From Collimonas sp. OK412 (lineage in GTDB: Bacteria > Pseudomonadota > Gammaproteobacteria > Burkholderiales > Burkholderiaceae_D), in NCBI RefSeq assembly GCF_900112135.1, contig NZ_FOLC01000030.1, forward strand, positions 1 to 51,207: a stretch of DNA of 51,207 nucleotides, read 5' to 3'. The notes under the pieces were generated by a model, which did no database searches, was not told the origin of the DNA, and saw only the letters and a program-made list of their open reading frames with translations. Within the stretch, counting starts at the first letter, position 1, and each line of letters starts with the position of its first letter. A program made the position numbers and the translations under genes. This document shows positions 1 to 10,145 of the stretch, piece after piece.

Positions 1-251
1 TATTGCTTGATGGCCGTGGTATTGGCCAGGTGCAGAGAATAACCAGCCTCGATGAGACTGTCGACAAGCCAGTACCAGTTATAGGTCGATTCCACAACAA
101 CGCCAGAGAGCTCTGACCGATACGGTTCCAAGGCCGCACAAATCTCGTCCAGATTATTCGGTAATCGCCTGGAATACACGACTTTGTCCGTGTCATCGGA
201 AATGACAATAAAATTGTTGTTCGAATGGAGGTCTATGCCGCAAAATAACAT
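1..251 (-). CDS. IS110/IS1111-family transposase, N-terminal part (runs off the window)
   Basis: From an ATG at 251 the minus-strand frame stays open to the window edge (83 residues). It begins MLFCGIDLHSNNN and contains VVVESTYNWYWLVDSL, which I recognise as the RuvC-like DEDD domain of IS110/IS1111 recombinases; the Asp of GIDLH is the first acidic active-site residue. An AAGGAG ribosome binding site lies 6 nt before the ATG. This family inserts by sequence-specific recombination, without conventional terminal inverted repeats, and in characterised members is directed by an element-encoded bridge RNA. The rest of the protein, including the C-terminal Transposase_20 domain, is outside the window, so I cannot say whether it is intact. 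Confidence 0.9.
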   Translation of the reverse strand, partial: MLFCGIDLHSNNNFIVISDDTDKVVYSRRLPNNLDEICAALEPYRSELSGVVVESTYNWYWLVDSLIEAGYSLHLANTTAIKQ

Positions 252-332
252 GCCGTTCTCCTTGATAAAGTTGGGTTCGCACCGTTACTTTATCGCTTGG
301 CGTTTGCCAAGGGGAGGACGGCTAGATGATTA
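1..332 (-). mobile_element. IS110/IS1111-like element, transposase-proximal (left) end
   Basis: Non-coding end of the element upstream of the transposase ATG. It holds a small hairpin (CTTGGC-GTTT-GCCAAG, 296-311) and AGGACGGCTAG at 315-325, whose complement CTAGCCGTCCT resembles TTAGCCGCCCCT at 50869-50880 near the other window edge. Seven bases separate it from the REP-like sequence beginning TCAGAGT at 333, which I take as the element boundary. Inverted repeats set a few bases inside each end are typical of the IS1111 subgroup. The boundary is inferred by aligning 333-395 with the complete REP-like hairpin at 40601-40665. Confidence 0.7.
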
Positions 333-395
333 TCAGAGTTTTTTTCGCGTCCTTTGCGAAAATTACTCTGACCCCATTTAACGGACTACGGAGCG
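333..395. repeat. REP-like palindrome interrupted by the IS element
   Basis: Reads TCAGAGT, then a spacer containing CGCGTCCTTTGCG, then ACTCTGACCCC (364-374) and ACGGACTACGGAGC. It lines up with the right two thirds of the intact hairpin at 40601-40665, whose flank reads GCGGGCCACGGAGC. The outer left arm (AACTGGGG) is missing here and is replaced by IS sequence. Same family as the copies at 18518, 40601, 40742 and 50852. Confidence 0.7.
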
Positions 396-451
396 CGGTG
401 CGCGCGCAACAACCATCCTGTCGTCGATCACCGCCAATTGCCCGCACAATG

Positions 452-488
452 AAAAAAGCCCACGACGGATAACCATCGCAGGCTTTTT
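452..488 (-). terminator. Rho-independent terminator of groES-groEL
   Basis: On the minus strand a stem AAAAAGCC / GGCTTTTT closes a 20-base loop that can pair further inside, and the 3' arm runs into a T tract. It begins 54 bases past the groEL stop codon. Confidence 0.75.
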
Positions 489-541
489 CAAAACATGAGA
501 ACAGATGTTTTGTCAGGGCCGGAATATCCCGGCCGCGTCAA

Positions 542-2269
<1,728 letters not shown>

Positions 2270-2298
2270 TCAATCAGGGAATTCCGGTTTAACCGAAA

Positions 2299-2592
2299 TT
2301 ACTTGCCTTCGACTACGGCAAACAGATCTTCTTCGCGCATAACCAGCAGTTCCTGGCCGTCGATCTTGACAGCTTGACCGGAGTATTTGCCGAACAGAAC
2401 GCGATCGCCAACCTTGACTGCCAGCGCACGGACGTTGCCGTTTTCCAGAATCTTGCCGTTGCCGACGGCCAGGACTTCACCTTGATCCGGCTTTTCAGCA
2501 GCAGCTTCCGGCAGCACGATACCCGATGCGGTTTTAGTTTCTTGGTCGAGACGCTTGACGATGACGCGATCGTGCAAAGGACGAAGATTCAT
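2299..2592 (-). CDS. groES: Co-chaperonin GroES (Hsp10)
   Basis: 97 residues from [18 protein letters not shown], the canonical GroES start. A longer frame reaching to 2613 would add seven residues, but AAGGAG sits 7 nt before the ATG at 2592, so I use that start. The heptameric lid caps the GroEL cavity through its mobile loop (here [12 protein letters not shown], residues about 20-31) and closes the folding chamber. It is the first gene of the operon. The 120 bases upstream carry the CIRCE palindrome. Confidence 0.98.
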   Translation of the reverse strand: MNLRPLHDRVIVKRLDQETKTASGIVLPEAAAEKPDQGEVLAVGNGKILENGNVRALAVKVGDRVLFGKYSGQAVKIDGQELLVMREEDLFAVVEGK

Positions 2593-2709
2593 ATGTGACT
2601 CCTTAAGATTCAACAGGTTATTTGTATTTGCAGCAATATCGCAGCAAAGTGAACTGACCGCTCTGCATTGCCTTGTTATTGCATGCGAGTGACTAGGTCG
2701 AGGAGATTG

Positions 2710-2736
2710 TTAGCACTCTCTCCTAACGAGTGCTAA
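2710..2736 (-). promoter_or_regulatory. CIRCE operator (HrcA binding site)
   Basis: Perfect TTAGCACTC - 9 nt - GAGTGCTAA, identical to the CIRCE consensus bound by the heat-shock repressor HrcA. It lies between the promoter-like motif at 2738-2765 and groES, so bound HrcA would block the start of transcription. hrcA itself is not in the window. Confidence 0.95.
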
Positions 2737-2737
2737 G

Positions 2738-2765
2738 TATAGGGACGCTCTGTCGATTTTTCAAG
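2738..2765 (-). promoter_or_regulatory. Sigma-32-like heat-shock promoter of groES-groEL
   Basis: On the minus strand CTTGAAA (complement of 2759-2765) is followed after 14 bases by CCCTATA (complement of 2738-2744), close to the sigma-32 consensus CTTGAAA-N11-16-CCCCATnT. The -10 abuts the CIRCE element. Dual sigma-32/HrcA control is inferred from sequence. Confidence 0.7.
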
Positions 2766-3040
2766 CCCGCATTCGGGTTCGCCGGATAATCTGTCGGAAT
2801 TCACTCAAGTTTGGATATTGTTCATCTGATCCTGAATTTCCCCATGGCTAGCCCTTGAACAACGTCCTTCTATCTAGGTGCGGCAGCTAGCAACACTAAA
2901 CATCCACGAAAATATTTGAGTAGCCGCACCGGACAAATCCTGGATCAATATTGTTTTTTTATAACTATTGATGTTTAATTGCCACCACGGATTTCTTTCC
3001 TGTTCATTGAAAATAATTTTGCGATTGTGATTTCGAGCTC
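2766..3040. other. Intergenic region between groES promoter and APH gene
   Basis: AT-rich towards the right (2940-3010). No convincing ORF, RNA gene or terminator seen. It presumably contains the promoter for the gene that follows, but no clear -35/-10 pair could be picked. Confidence 0.4.
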
Positions 3041-3868
3041 ATGTTTAATAGGAGACGGCGATCAAAATCGACTAGATTTCTTGATCTGCGCATGAGCCTC
3101 GACCTGCCTTCCACCATTCGCCGCTTCATCGGCAATGCCGACTTGATAATCGACAAGATCGGAGAGTCTCCCTGTGCGGTGCACGAGTTCCGGCGCGGCG
3201 GCGAGCGCTTCTTCCTGAAGTCTTCGCCGACGGCCTATGCCAATACCACCTACAGCGTGCGTCGCGAAGCACAGGTGCTTGATTGGCTGTCTGGACGCCT
3301 GCACGTTCCAGAGGTGGTTGCCACTGCCGAGCGCGACGGCGAGGCGTTCATGATCACGCGGGCAGTACCGGGGCGGCCACTGGCTACCTGTATCGCTGCC
3401 GGGCTGCCTGTTTCGGCGCTGTTCGGTGAAGCGCTGCGCAATCTCCAGCAAGTGTCCGTGTCCAATTGTCCATTCGATGCCAGTGTGGCAATGCGTCTGC
3501 GAGAACTGGACATCTTGTTAGCGAAGAACCTGATCGATCCCGACCACGACCTTGATGCCTGGCCGGGACTGGGCACGCCAGCCAAACTGGTCGCCCATCT
3601 GCATGCCCACGTACCGCATCAGGATCCAGTGTTCTCGCACGGTGACCTGTGCGGCAACAACGTTTTCGTTGATGTACGCGAACGGCTGTTCTTCATCGAT
3701 CTTGGCCGCGGTGGCATTGCCGATCGCTGGCTGGACATAGCCTTCGTCTACCGCGAGCTGCGCGACCGGGTCGCCGAAGCCAAGGCCGAGACGATCATGG
3801 CCGCGCTGGGTGAGCCCGACCAGCCGGACAAACGCCGTTATTTCGAGCAGTTGGACGAGCTGTTCTAA
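3041..3868 (+). CDS. APH(3')-like aminoglycoside O-phosphotransferase
   Basis: Aminoglycoside phosphotransferase/kinase fold. Counted from the internal ATG at 3092, the catalytic-loop motif SHGDLCGNNVFVD sits at about residues 182-194 (HGDxxxxN) and the metal-binding motif IDLGRGGIADRWLDIA follows at about 202. The protein ends FEQLDELF, matching the usual APH(3') C-terminus LLDEFF. Such enzymes transfer phosphate from ATP to the 3'-hydroxyl of kanamycin/neomycin-type drugs. The actual substrate is not shown, and a housekeeping small-molecule kinase role is possible. Start is uncertain: 275 residues from 3041, or 258 from MSLDLPSTIRRF at 3092, which matches family length better; neither has a strong ribosome binding site. 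It stands alone, with no mobile element beside it. Confidence 0.8.
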   Translation: MFNRRRRSKSTRFLDLRMSLDLPSTIRRFIGNADLIIDKIGESPCAVHEFRRGGERFFLKSSPTAYANTTYSVRREAQVLDWLSGRLHVPEVVATAERDGEAFMITRAVPGRPLATCIAAGLPVSALFGEALRNLQQVSVSNCPFDASVAMRLRELDILLAKNLIDPDHDLDAWPGLGTPAKLVAHLHAHVPHQDPVFSHGDLCGNNVFVDVRERLFFIDLGRGGIADRWLDIAFVYRELRDRVAEAKAETIMAALGEPDQPDKRRYFEQLDELF

Positions 3869-4339
3869 TTCTCCAGTCTTCATGATCGGTTAATGGTCGT
3901 GCAAAAAAATCGGGCATCATGCATGGCGCTGCCCCGAAGCACCTGCCTTCCACCGAATTCCCGGCAGCCGTCGGCGCCTGGTTCCACGCGGCGAAAGTGG
4001 TATGGCACTTACTAAACAGGGTGGAAGCAAGTTATTATTGCTGCGCAGAAATTTGACGACGTATCTGTAGTAGATAAATTGATATTTTTTTGCTGTTATT
4101 TCTTGCGATTCGGTCCGATTGCATTTCATCCCGTGTTTTAGTCGATTGATTCCCTCGATTCTGCAGCTTGTCGCAATCGCATACCCGGCAGCAATTTTCC
4201 TCTTTACAGTGTCGATACACACTGTACATTGGAGAGTTACAGCAAATAATCACAGACAGCGCCATACCCAGTAAAGCAGCTAAAACAATTAAAAATCCCG
4301 CATTTGGGAGCCCCTCAAAAAATCATGTAAGGGAAAAGG
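3869..4339. other. Intergenic region upstream of the RND efflux operon
   Basis: About 470 bp with no gene I can support. A weak sigma-70-like pair, TTGACG at 4053 and TAAATT at 4075 with a 16-bp spacer, could drive the operon. No regulator is adjacent: the APH gene, not a TetR or LysR gene, is the upstream neighbour. Minus-strand open frames here have no ribosome binding site or recognisable protein. Confidence 0.4.
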
Positions 4340-5824
4340 ATGCGTTTATTCAAGATGCTCGGCAGCGTACCCCTGCTGTCGGTGATCGCCGGTTGCGTTG
4401 TTGGGCCTACCTACCAGGTGCCCACGCCAGCTACCTCATCACAAGCGGTGCTGCCGCAATTTCAAAGCGCTTTGCCGAAGCCGGCGGAAGCCGATGGCGC
4501 TACTGACCTGACGCGCTGGTGGTCGCAATTCGACGATCCGCTGGTAGCGGAACTGGTCGCCACGGCCGAGGCCAGCAATCCCAGCGTGGCGCAGGCGCTG
4601 GCGCGCATCACCCAGGCACGCGCCACGGCGGGTTCTGCCGGCAGCGCGCTCTATCCTTCGGTGGCCGCCGACGCCAGCAGCACACGCAGCAAATCCCTCT
4701 CGGGCCTGACCTCAAACCTGGGCAGCGTCGCCACCGTCGCCACCAGCAGCACCGCTACCCTCGACGCCAGCTGGGAGCTTGACCTGTTCGGCGGCAAGCG
4801 CAAGACCGCGGAAGCCGCCAACGCGCGCGTGTTCGCCCGCAACGCCGACTGGTATGGCGCCAAGGTGTCGCTGGCGGCGGAAGTCGGCAGCACCCTGGTG
4901 AACTACCGTGCCTGCGTGGCCACCGCGGCGATGCTGACGCAGGACCTGAAGTCGCGCGAGCAGACCGCCCAGCTTACGGCGCTCAAAGTCAAGGCTGGAT
5001 TCACCGCGCCGGCAGACGGCGCGCTGATCAACGGCTCCACCGCGGACGCCCGGCAAAAACTGGTGGTGCAGCGTACCGAGTGCGACCTTGATGTCAAGGC
5101 GCTGGTGGCGCTGACCGACATTCCCGAACCCGCCTTGCGCACCAAGCTGGCTGTCAATGAGCGCCTGCCGACGCCGCGCGGTTTTGTGGTCGAGAGCGTG
5201 CCGGCGCAGGCTTTGTCGCAGCGGCCTGACATCGCTGTCGCCGAGCGCGAGCTGGCAGCGGCCAGCGCCGAGATCAATGTCGCCCAGGCCAATCGCTATC
5301 CGAGCATTTCGCTGCTGGGCAGCATCGGCATCGGCGGCTTGCGCTTCGACGGCGGCAGTTCCCGGTCCGATACCTGGTCGTTCGGTCCTTCGCTCAAGTT
5401 GCCGCTATTCGATGCCGGACTGCGCAGGGCGCAGGTAGACCTGGCGCGCGGCCGTTACGACGAGGCGTATGCCGGCTACCAGTCGCAGGTGCGCAGCGCG
5501 GCGCGCGAAATCGAAGAAGCGCTGGTGCGCCTGGATGCGGCGGCGCGGCGTGAAGACGATGCGGCGCTGGCGGCGCGCGAGTATGAAAGCTACTTCCACG
5601 CCAACGACGACAAATTCAAGGCCGGCAGCGGCAGCCTGTTTGAACTGGAAGATGCGCGCCGCACCTTCCTGGCTGCGCAACAGACCCAGATCAGCGTGCA
5701 GCGCGATCACGTGGCGGCCTGGATTGCCCTGTACAAGGCTTTGGGCGGCGGCTGGCGCAACCAGGCGGAGCAGGTGGCCTTGCCGGCCGCGCCTGCCGCA
5801 GCGTCAAACTCCGAACGTTCTTAA
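4340..5824 (+). CDS. Outer membrane efflux lipoprotein (NodT/OprM type)
   Basis: 494 residues. The signal peptide ends in lipobox VIAG|C (Cys19), so the mature protein is probably lipid-anchored and exported to the outer membrane. It has the duplicated outer membrane efflux protein repeats, with ARITQARATAGSAGSALYPSV in the first half and AEINVAQANRYPSISLLGSIG in the second, plus long Ala-rich coiled-coil helices. The trimer forms the TolC-like exit duct of a tripartite pump. It is first in an operon with the adaptor (24 bp downstream) and RND pump. In most RND operons the outer membrane gene comes last, so this order is less common. It reads into 5849 without a terminator. Confidence 0.93.
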   Translation: MRLFKMLGSVPLLSVIAGCVVGPTYQVPTPATSSQAVLPQFQSALPKPAEADGATDLTRWWSQFDDPLVAELVATAEASNPSVAQALARITQARATAGSAGSALYPSVAADASSTRSKSLSGLTSNLGSVATVATSSTATLDASWELDLFGGKRKTAEAANARVFARNADWYGAKVSLAAEVGSTLVNYRACVATAAMLTQDLKSREQTAQLTALKVKAGFTAPADGALINGSTADARQKLVVQRTECDLDVKALVALTDIPEPALRTKLAVNERLPTPRGFVVESVPAQALSQRPDIAVAERELAAASAEINVAQANRYPSISLLGSIGIGGLRFDGGSSRSDTWSFGPSLKLPLFDAGLRRAQVDLARGRYDEAYAGYQSQVRSAAREIEEALVRLDAAARREDDAALAAREYESYFHANDDKFKAGSGSLFELEDARRTFLAAQQTQISVQRDHVAAWIALYKALGGGWRNQAEQVALPAAPAAASNSERS

Positions 5825-5848
5825 TATAGAAATGTAAAGAAGAGAGTC

Positions 5849-6991
5849 ATGAAAAAGCCATCTTTGAAACTGACAGCAATCGCGGCGCTGGTCGTCGTCA
5901 TCGGTTCTGCCGCGGTCTGGGCCACTACAGGAAAAAGCGGCAAACCTGCCGACAAAGAAACAAGCAAGCCTAAAGCTTCGCTGACCATCACTACCACCAA
6001 GGCGCAAAGCGCCGACTGGCCGCTGACCTTGTCGGCCAACGGCAGCGTCGCCGCCTGGCAGGAGGCAGTGGTCGGCAGCGAACTGGGTGGCTTGCAGCTG
6101 GCAGAGGTAAGGGTCAATGTCGGCGATATCGTCAAGCGCGGCCAGGTGCTGGCGCGTTTCAGCAACGACAGCGTAGAGGCCCAGGTGGCCCAGCAGAAGG
6201 CTGCCGTGGAAGAAGCGCGCGCGGCCTTGTCGGAAGCAGACGCCAATGCCGAACGGGCGCGCTCGCTGGTCAACAGCGGCGCCTTGAGCGGCCAGCAGAC
6301 TACCCAGTACGAAGTCGCCGAGCGCAGCGCCAAGGCGCGCCTGCAGTCCGCCCAGGCCAGCCTGGAAATGCAGCAGATCCGGCTGCGCCAGACCCAGGTG
6401 CTGGCGCCTGACGACGGCGTGATTTCTTCACGTACCGCAACGGTTGGTTCGGTGGCGTCGCAAGGACAGGAACTGTTCAAGCTGATCCGCCAGAACCGCC
6501 TCGAATGGCGCGGCGAAGTGAACGCCACCGACCTGCTGCAGATCAAGGTCGGCCAGGCGGTCAAGCTGCGCGTCACGAACGGCGTGGTGGTGGACGGCAA
6601 GGTGCGCATGGTGGCGCCGACAGTCGATCCGCTCACGCGCAACGGCCTGGTGTATGTCGACCTGCCGGCGCCGGGCAACGTCCATGCGGGCATGTTCGGC
6701 ACCGGCCAGTTTGCGCTGGGTTACGCCACGGCGCTGACCTTGCCGCAGAGCGCGGTGGTGATGCGCGACGGCTATAGCTACGTTTACCAGCTGGGCAAAG
6801 ATGACAAAGTGACTCAGACCAAGGTCACCATAGGGCGCCGCATCGGCGACCGCATCGAGGTTGCCCAGGGCGCGAACGGGATCACGGCGGCGATGACGCT
6901 GGTGGAAAAGGGCGCGGGCTTCCTGGCCGACGGCGACACCGTGCGGGTAGCGCCGGAAACCAAGCCGGCGGCACCGCTGGCGATGAAATAA
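5849..6991 (+). CDS. RND efflux periplasmic adaptor (HlyD/MFP family)
   Basis: 380 residues with an N-terminal membrane anchor or signal segment (about residues 8-26, LTAIAALVVVIGSAAVWA). It then has the membrane-fusion protein layout: a lipoyl half near GSVAAWQEAVVGSELGG, an alpha-helical hairpin (about 110-185, including VEEARAALSEADANAERAR), the second lipoyl half (VLAPDDGVISSRTATVGSV), a beta-barrel and a membrane-proximal domain. It bridges the RND pump and the outer membrane duct. GAAGAGAG precedes the start. The stop is 13 bp before the pump gene, so the two are almost certainly cotranscribed. Confidence 0.94.
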   Translation: MKKPSLKLTAIAALVVVIGSAAVWATTGKSGKPADKETSKPKASLTITTTKAQSADWPLTLSANGSVAAWQEAVVGSELGGLQLAEVRVNVGDIVKRGQVLARFSNDSVEAQVAQQKAAVEEARAALSEADANAERARSLVNSGALSGQQTTQYEVAERSAKARLQSAQASLEMQQIRLRQTQVLAPDDGVISSRTATVGSVASQGQELFKLIRQNRLEWRGEVNATDLLQIKVGQAVKLRVTNGVVVDGKVRMVAPTVDPLTRNGLVYVDLPAPGNVHAGMFGTGQFALGYATALTLPQSAVVMRDGYSYVYQLGKDDKVTQTKVTIGRRIGDRIEVAQGANGITAAMTLVEKGAGFLADGDTVRVAPETKPAAPLAMK

Positions 6992-7004
6992 GCGAGGACC
7001 GGCC

Positions 7005-10000
7005 ATGAATTTTTCCGCGCTATCAATCAAGCATCCGGTTCCCGCGATCCTGCTGTTCATCATGCTCACCGTCATGGGGCTGATGAGCTTCAAGGACATG
7101 CTGGTGCAGGATTCGCCCGATATCGATTTTCCCTTCATTTCGGTGACCACCAGCCTGCCGGGCGCTTCTCCTTCGCAGCTGGAAACCGAGGTGGCGCGCA
7201 AGATTGAAAATTCGGTCGCCACCGTCACCGACATCCGGCATATCTACACCACCATCAACGACGGGGTAGTCAATACCCAGATCGAATTCCGCCTGGAAAA
7301 GGATATCCAGGAAGCGATGGACGATGTGCACGACGCGGTCAACCGCGTGCGCAGCGATTTGCCCACCGACGTCCGCGATCCGGTTTACGGCAAGGCGAGC
7401 ACCTCGGGCCGGCCGATCATCACCTACACCGTCAAGTCCGACCAGCTGGATGAAGAAGCGCTGTCCTGGTTTGTCGACAACGATGTTTCCAAGGCCTTGC
7501 TGTCGGTCCCCGGGGTCGGCAAGATCGACCGCGTCGGCGGCGTCAACCGCGAAGTGCTGGTGGAACTGGACCCAGTACGGATGGCGGCCCTGAACGTATC
7601 GGCGGCGCAGATTTCGCGGCAGCTGCAGCGCGTGCAGCAGGAGGCGCCGGGCGGCAAGGCCGACATCAGCGGCGCGCGGCAATCGGTGCGCACCATCGGC
7701 ACGGTCGGCAACGTGGCGGAAGTCGCCGCCTTGCAGATGGCTTTGCCGGACGGCCATGTGATCCGCCTGGACCAGGTCGCCAAGGTAACCGACGGCATCG
7801 GCGAGCGCACCGCGCTGACGCTGCTCGACGGCAAGCCGGTGGTCGGCTTTGAAATCACGCGCAGCAAGGGCGCCAGTGAAATCACGGTTTCCGACGCGGT
7901 GCAGAAAGCCGTCGCGACGCTGAACCAGAAGGCGAGCCACGTCAAGATCGAGGAAGCGTTCAACAACGTCGATGCGGTCAAGGAGAACTACGCAGGTTCG
8001 ATGTCGCTGCTGTATGAGGGCGCGCTGCTGGCGGTGCTGGTGGTCTGGTTCTTCCTGCGCGACTGGCGGGCGACGCTGGTGGCGGCGGCGGCGCTGCCGC
8101 TGTCGATCATCCCGACCTTCATGGTGATGAAATTCCTCGGTTTTACCCTCAACGGCGTGACCTTGCTGTCGCTGGCGCTGGTGATCGGGATCCTGGTGGA
8201 CGATGCGATTGTCGAAATTGAAAACATCGTGCGCCACCTGCGCATGGGCAAGACGCCGTACCAGGCCGCGCTGGAAGCCGCCGACGAAATCGGCCTGGCG
8301 GTGGTGGCCACGACCTTTACCTTGGTCGCGGTATTCCTGCCGACGGCGTTCATGAGCGGCATCGTCGGCAAATACTTCAAGCAGTTCGGCTGGACCGCGG
8401 CGATCGCGGTGACCACTTCGCTGGTGGTGGCGCGTTTGCTGACGCCGATGATGTCGGCCTACCTGCTCAAGCCGCTGATGCACAAGGAAAAAGAAAGCCG
8501 CATGATGACGACCTATATGGCGGTCGCTTCGTGGTGCATGCACCACCGGCTCAAGACCATGGGCATGGCGGCGGTGTTCTTTATCCTGTCGCTGGCCATG
8601 ATCCCGTTCCTGCCGACCGGCTTCATCCCGCCCAGCGACCGCGGCCAGACCCAGGTCACGCTGGAACTGCCGCCTGGCAGCATCCTGGCGGAAACCCGCG
8701 CCAGCTCTGAACAGGCGCGCCGTTTGCTGATGACCAACAAGAATGTGGCCCAGGTCTACAGCGCCATCGGCGGCGACGAGGCGCGCCGTTCGACCTTGAC
8801 CGTGCTGCTCAAGGATCCGCCGGAGCGCAAGCAGAAGCAGACCGAAGTCGATAGCGAATTGCGCAAGCTGCTGACACAGTTGCCTGGCTTGCGGTTTACC
8901 GTGGGCGGCGGCGGCAACGGCGAAGAATTGCAGCTGCTGCTGTCAGGCGACGATCCACAGGCGCTGGGCGCCGTGACGCGCGCCATCGAACGCGAAATCC
9001 GCACCATTCCCGACCTCGGCAACATTACGTCCAGCATCAGCCTGGTGCGGCCGGAAATCATTGTTACGCCTAACTTCGCCAAGGCTGCGGATCTCGGCGT
9101 CACCGCTTCGGCTATCGGCGATACCTTGCGCATCGCCACCTCCGGCGATTACGACCAGTCGGTCGCCAAGCTGAACCTGCCGGAGCGGCAGATTCCGATC
9201 CGCGTGCGTTTGCCGGAAGATGCGCGGCATGACATGAGCGTGCTGGAGCGCCTGGCGGTGCAAGGCAAGAACGGCAATGTGCCGTTGAGCTCGGTGGCCG
9301 ACATCCGCTTCGACAGCGGCCCGGCGCGCATCGACCGCCTCGACCGCAACCGGCGCGTGATCATCCACGTCGAGCTGAACGGCCATGAAATCGGCGAGGT
9401 GATGTCGAAGATCAACGAGCTGCCGAACCTGAAGAACCTGCCGCCCAACGTCAAGCGCGGCGAGCTGGGCGACGCCGAAATCATGAAGGAACTGTTCTCC
9501 GGCTTTGCGCTGGCGATGCTGACCGGCGTGCTGTGCGTGTACATGGTGCTGGTGCTGCTGTTCAAGGGCTTCCTGCAGCCGGTGACGATCCTGGCGGCGC
9601 TGCCGTTGTCGATTGGCGGCGCGTTCGCGGCCTTGCTGATCACGCATAATTCGTTCTCGATGCCGTCGCTGATCGGTTTGCTGATGCTGATGGGGATCGC
9701 GGTCAAGAATTCGATCCTGCTGGTGGAGTACGCCATCGTGGCGCGCCGCGACCATGGCATGAGCCGTTTCGAAGCGCTGATGGATGCCTGCCACAAGCGG
9801 GCCCAGCCGATCGTCATGACCACCATCGCCATGGGCGCCGGCATGCTGCCGATCGCCCTCGGGCTGGGTGCGGATTCCAGTTTCCGCGGACCGATGGCGA
9901 TCGCCGTCATCGGCGGCCTGGTGACATCGACTTTCCTGAGCCTGCTGGTGATTCCGGTGGTGTTCACCTATGTCGACGACCTGCTGGTCTGGGCCGGCCG

Positions 10001-10073
10001 CAAGTTCCGGCGCAAGCCGGGAGAGAGCATGGTGCATATGGTGGCCAGCAAGCTGCACATTACCGAAACCTGA
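7005..10073 (+). CDS. RND-family inner membrane efflux pump (AcrB-like)
   Basis: 1022 residues, 12-TM resistance-nodulation-division permease that exports hydrophobic or amphipathic compounds using the proton gradient. The proton-relay residues are present: Asp399-Asp400 in VIGILVDDAIVEIENI (AcrB D407/D408) and Lys901 in LLMLMGIAVKNSILLVEYA (AcrB K940). Two large periplasmic porter regions follow TM1 and TM7. The N-terminus SALSIKHPVPAILLFIM places it in a HAE1-like branch different from AcrB/MexB itself. Substrate cannot be deduced. Last gene of the operon, GAGG ribosome binding site, followed directly by a terminator. Confidence 0.95.
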   Translation: MNFSALSIKHPVPAILLFIMLTVMGLMSFKDMLVQDSPDIDFPFISVTTSLPGASPSQLETEVARKIENSVATVTDIRHIYTTINDGVVNTQIEFRLEKDIQEAMDDVHDAVNRVRSDLPTDVRDPVYGKASTSGRPIITYTVKSDQLDEEALSWFVDNDVSKALLSVPGVGKIDRVGGVNREVLVELDPVRMAALNVSAAQISRQLQRVQQEAPGGKADISGARQSVRTIGTVGNVAEVAALQMALPDGHVIRLDQVAKVTDGIGERTALTLLDGKPVVGFEITRSKGASEITVSDAVQKAVATLNQKASHVKIEEAFNNVDAVKENYAGSMSLLYEGALLAVLVVWFFLRDWRATLVAAAALPLSIIPTFMVMKFLGFTLNGVTLLSLALVIGILVDDAIVEIENIVRHLRMGKTPYQAALEAADEIGLAVVATTFTLVAVFLPTAFMSGIVGKYFKQFGWTAAIAVTTSLVVARLLTPMMSAYLLKPLMHKEKESRMMTTYMAVASWCMHHRLKTMGMAAVFFILSLAMIPFLPTGFIPPSDRGQTQVTLELPPGSILAETRASSEQARRLLMTNKNVAQVYSAIGGDEARRSTLTVLLKDPPERKQKQTEVDSELRKLLTQLPGLRFTVGGGGNGEELQLLLSGDDPQALGAVTRAIEREIRTIPDLGNITSSISLVRPEIIVTPNFAKAADLGVTASAIGDTLRIATSGDYDQSVAKLNLPERQIPIRVRLPEDARHDMSVLERLAVQGKNGNVPLSSVADIRFDSGPARIDRLDRNRRVIIHVELNGHEIGEVMSKINELPNLKNLPPNVKRGELGDAEIMKELFSGFALAMLTGVLCVYMVLVLLFKGFLQPVTILAALPLSIGGAFAALLITHNSFSMPSLIGLLMLMGIAVKNSILLVEYAIVARRDHGMSRFEALMDACHKRAQPIVMTTIAMGAGMLPIALGLGADSSFRGPMAIAVIGGLVTSTFLSLLVIPVVFTYVDDLLVWAGRKFRRKPGESMVHMVASKLHITET

Positions 10074-10091
10074 TCGAAACATGATCCAGAA

Positions 10092-10113
10092 AACGCCCGC
10101 AAGGGCGTTTTTT
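10092..10113 (+). terminator. Rho-independent terminator of the RND operon
   Basis: AACGCCC-GCAA-GGGCGTT followed by TTTT, starting 19 bases after the pump stop codon. Confidence 0.9.
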
Positions 10114-10145
10114 CATTGCGGCGTGTTTTTGCGGCGTCTGCAGCT

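Noticed and set aside
4200-4240. GTGTCGATACACACTGTACA as a TetR operator for the RND operon
   Set aside because: Symmetry is short and imperfect, and no TetR gene is adjacent.
7023-8546. 507-codon minus-strand frame inside the RND pump gene
   Set aside because: Antisense shadow of a well-supported gene; no ribosome binding site, Arg/His-rich composition.
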